From: Strigamia acuminata
Lineage: Eukaryota > Arthropoda > Chilopoda > Geophilomorpha > Linotaeniidae
NCBI GenBank assembly: GCA_949358305.1
Contig: OX442315.1
Coordinates: 9,884,427-9,948,426 of the forward strand
Direction of reading: 5' to 3'
DNA length: 64,000 nt
Below, piece after piece: positions 60,927 through 64,000 of this stretch (the stretch's first letter is position 1; each line of letters begins with the position of its first letter). Below the pieces are notes generated by a model, which saw only the letters and a program-made list of their open reading frames with translations, was not told the DNA's origin and searched no databases. The position numbers were made by a program, and so were the translations under genes.

Positions 60927-62839
60927 TATGACGGTTTACAATGGCTATAAATGCCTATTTTCTATCAAGAAAGCGCTGTTGCGCCAATATGATGGTATTT
61001 TTACAATATTCTGTGTAAAACTGATAAATGTCTAGAATAAAGTCATTTATGATGTTTCAAATACAAAGATGTTCGTTTATTAAGAATAAACACTAATTTC
61101 CACATGATACTAAAGTATCACGGCATAATTACGAAGATTCGTCTGCTAAAACCCGCATTTGTCAATGCTCCATATTGCCACTAGATGGCGCGATCGCAAT
61201 TAGCGATAAATTCGAATACGAACTTGAAAACCTCATGATTAAATATAAACGTATATTTAATCAAGTGAATAAATTGTGTTAAATATTAATATAAATATAT
61301 ATTAAGTATCTGACATTGTTAAATACAATGTAACTTCCATTTCTGCGGGACAGAATGTTTAGCGATCAATCGGTCAACCGATCAATCTGATTGGTGGAAC
61401 CCATTTCCGGTCCTGGGTATCCAGTTCCGGTTGTAACAAGGATTAGCATAATTTGCATAAATGCTCCTCCGTATCCACTTCCGGTGATACGGGATTGGAG
61501 GGATTCGTGGAACCCATGTTCCAATTGGATGACTGGATTAATCCTTAAATCCAGTCAGGTTATATAAACCCAAACAATCGGCCATTCCGCAGCTCTGTTT
61601 GATTATTTCTGTTTGGTATTGTTACTTAAGAAGTATGATTCGTTGTTCACGTAAAAAACCTTTTGGTTCTTTGTTGATTTATTCGCAAAGAACCGTTGCA
61701 TGATTCTACAGAATCATGCCACCGCCGGCAATTGAAGTCGAAGTGCTGGGATTATTATGTTGCATAAATGTTACAGTCTACGGTTGCGACGCCGAAGGAG
61801 AACCCGCCGTTGTGCAATTCAGTATCCTCCGGACAGGACCAAGTTGTCTTTTTCGATATGAACGTATTCCGTTACCACGAGTAGCATCGGTATTGTTGAG
61901 AATCGGTTCCTTCACCTGATGGTGCCAAAGCAGTCTGTTTTACAGTAACCACGAGTAGCACCAAGTGTTTGGCAAGCTGATTCTCATGGTATTCGATGCC
62001 AAAGCAGTCGGTCTATTATTAGTACCGCGAGAGATAAAACTGCTGTGCGGAGCCGCGAGCTATCGACCCCTGTGTACGTGGTACCGTCAACCACTCGATG
62101 GACGACCGTGCTGCGACGCCGGGGACGCTTGATACCGTTCTGCATGGCAAGGCGTATATTCTAATCGATGGCAATTGTGTGTTGCGACGGGAAGCTTAAT
62201 CTTCAATTTTATTTATAACAGCAAAACTTAAACTCGACAACCAGTTGGACCAAAATCAAGTCAGAAGACTTAATCTCATATTGAACTCAATATAACCGAT
62301 AAGTTGACGACAACTTATTCCCGAAATATCTAAATAAGAATTCACAACGATATGAATTAAATATAATTCATAAGTGGAATATTGATAAGTAAATGAATAC
62401 ATTTACTTACACCAATATCCTCCCAAAGTTGTGGCGGTGCAGACAAAGTCAACCGCAATGCTCAGATCATTCGATTTATCGACGTGCGATAGTTTACACA
62501 GCGAACCAAGGAAACCAGCGAAGCCGTATCGGACTCCAGGACACAGCCATCCGGCTTAAGATGACATCTATAATCAGGTCGAGCGATGGGGAAACCGCTC
62601 CCATATTCCAGACCCGTAGTGATATTATTCTAGGGCCAGTTGGCCAATTCTTTGTATAGTTTAATAGCTGATTTAACTTGCCAAATGTCGGCATTAGTCC
62701 TATGTATAATTTAGCTCATCCATATTGTTTGCCAACAATAAACTGTCTTGTATTTATCTCGTATTGTATTCACTGTTTATTTATTGCGATCTCTTCCCGG
62801 TACCATTGTCAAATGGGAGTTGTGGTCGTCACCGTCACA
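60927..62839 (+). repeat. T2 5' LTR
   Basis: 1913 bp, TATGACGGT…ACCGTCACA, closely matching the T1 LTRs, with TATA box and AATAAA in the same places. Confidence 0.93.
61178..61191 (+). promoter_or_regulatory. CTCF-consensus-like motif, T2 LTR
   Basis: CCACTAGATGGCGC, unchanged from the other T LTRs. Confidence 0.45.
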
Positions 62840-62841
62840 CG

Positions 62842-62859
62842 TGGAGGTTCCACCGAGAT
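62842..62859 (+). other. T2 first primer-binding site (tRNA-Gln variant)
   Basis: TGGAGGTTCCACCGAGAT abuts the LTR. It differs by one base from the T1 site and fits the tRNA-Gln isoacceptor with acceptor GGTTCCA/TGGAACC, as I recall it. Confidence 0.7.
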
Positions 62860-63076
62860 TAGGTTGCAATTAAATTCGATTGAATTGCAACAGTGAATAT
62901 TGGAGATAAATATTTAACTAAAAGATTTAAGTTAAAAATAGACAGATTAAATTTTCAGTTTATATTTCCATGTGAAGAAGTTAAACTGATGAAATAGAAA
63001 TACGTAGTAGATTTTCCTTCATTATTTTCGTTTGAAGATTTTAGGGATTTCAAAGACTACCACCTAATCTCACACG

Positions 63077-63094
63077 TGGAGGTCCCACCGAGAT
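63077..63094 (+). other. T2 second primer-binding-site copy (tRNA-Gln)
   Basis: TGGAGGTCCCACCGAGAT, the T1 version, 235 bp downstream of the first. It is preceded by tcacacg, the same bases that join LTR and primer site. The surrounding cctaatctc…gagattagg forms an inverted repeat. Confidence 0.7.
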
Positions 63095-64000
63095 TAGGTT
63101 GCAATTAAATTCGATAGAATTGTAAAAGTGAATTTTGAGATAAATATTTAACTAAAAGATTTAGTTAAAAAACAGACAAGTTTCAAACCATGTTTATTTT
63201 CTTGAGAAACACCAAAACAGTCCTTTAACTAGGAATTTCGGAAGTTATAGACCTATCACACGATCACTGAAATAGGTTGCAAATTAATTCGATCGAATTG
63301 CAAAAGCGAATCTTGAATCCGATATTAACTAAAAAATTTTAGTTAAAACAGACAAATAGATTTTCAGTTTATATTTTCATGTGAAAAGTTAAACTGACGA
63401 AATGGAAACGTTTAGTGAACTCTCTTTACTATTTTCGTTCGACAATTTAAGGAATACGAAGTATTTTAAATAAGAAATCAAAAAAGTTTCGAGTGAAATA
63501 AGAATACAGATATTTTTTTTCGAAGTTTGTTTTATTTCGAAAAGCTAAAAACATACAAGTTTAGAAGGCGGACTTCTTACGAATTTATCTTTCCACCTGA
63601 AAAGTTAAAACGAAGAAAACACCGCAACTATTTGGAAATATTTACAAGAAATTAAGTTTCTTGTAACTGTACGTCGACACCGATAGCCAGCGACCACGCG
63701 CCATAGCAATACGCGTCGATCTCCGTATCAAACGCAGCAGGGAAGCTACTCAAACCTTCAACGCAAGGTGCGAACGAATGCTTGGAAATTATGGCGGACA
63801 ACAGATAAAAGACAGCGGAGAAATGTTACAGAAGGTTCGTAGAGATTTATTTAAGTGTCGCGAACTAATTTTTCCACTGCCATCGGTACCAAAGATAATT
63901 TAGTTGTTGGAGAAAAACAACACACTCCATTTCGCAGAAAAGATTTGCAAATCGAAATGAATATTACCTTTATTTGAAGGAATTAACTATTTTCACAAAA

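Larger units (their letters stand above)
60927..64000 (+). mobile_element. T2, second T element, cut by the window end
   Basis: 5' LTR 60927-62839, then a leader with three tandem units and the start of the internal region. From 63077 it matches T1 (35152 onward) almost base for base to the window end. The ORF, if present, would lie beyond the window. Confidence 0.93.

Overview
The window is eukaryotic and looks like an arthropod genome (probably insect or another arthropod; the sequence does not fix the order). It is AT-rich, with spliced small genes, a DEG/ENaC-type channel exon, a P-element-like transposase and many LTR retrotransposons whose primer sites match animal tRNAs. Nearly all of the 64 kb is nested mobile elements. 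Host-like coding sequence is confined to one small secreted cysteine-rich peptide gene and one channel exon, both present twice, plus a possible short exon near the left end.

Layout: 1-1151 is an old, diverged LTR of a family called T here. 1715-24120 is Gypsy-1 (+ strand), a broken Ty3/gypsy element. Its 5' LTR is split by a nearly intact Ty1/copia element (Copia-1, 2583-9552, TSD TTTAT). Its gag has frameshifts and a capsid deletion. Its pol has a 1721-bp internal tandem duplication, and the second unit carries a 1970-bp TIR element (16082-18051, TSD TAA). Its 3' spacer is split by a copia fragment (Copia-2, 20001-23508), which itself carries a solo T LTR (20278-22205, TSD CCAA). 24280-25871 is a 5'-truncated P-element/THAP9-like transposase. 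25946-27277 is a Mutator-like non-autonomous element with a 9-bp TSD and a dense array of GCGCGGAAT palindromes. 27287-28985 is largely unassigned.

From 28986 a segment of about 4.1 kb is duplicated in tandem (unit A 28986-56300, unit B 56299-60437). Each unit holds the peptide gene, the channel exon and the 3' end of a Gypsy-2 element. Unit A is inflated by a 466-bp solo LTR and by T1 (33238-55938), an LTR element with tRNA-Gln primer site, no recognisable pol, and one unknown 493-aa ORF. T1's 3' LTR is in turn split by Gypsy-3 (41749-55251, minus strand), a 13.5-kb Ty3/gypsy element with same-length 1019-bp LTRs, a TSD GCGT, intact gag and pol, and a third 921-aa ORF. A second T element (T2) starts at 60927 and runs off the window.

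The most notable systems are: (1) the third ORF of the Gypsy-1/2/3 family, which appears to be spliced from a conserved 30-32-codon acidic leader exon; (2) a tandem pair of A-AAA-AAC slippery heptamers at the gag/pol junction of Gypsy-3; (3) the T family, a non-autonomous LTR element with a novel repeat-containing ORF, a serially repeated primer-binding-site leader and a CTCF-consensus motif in each LTR. All comparisons were made by eye; no database or alignment program was used.
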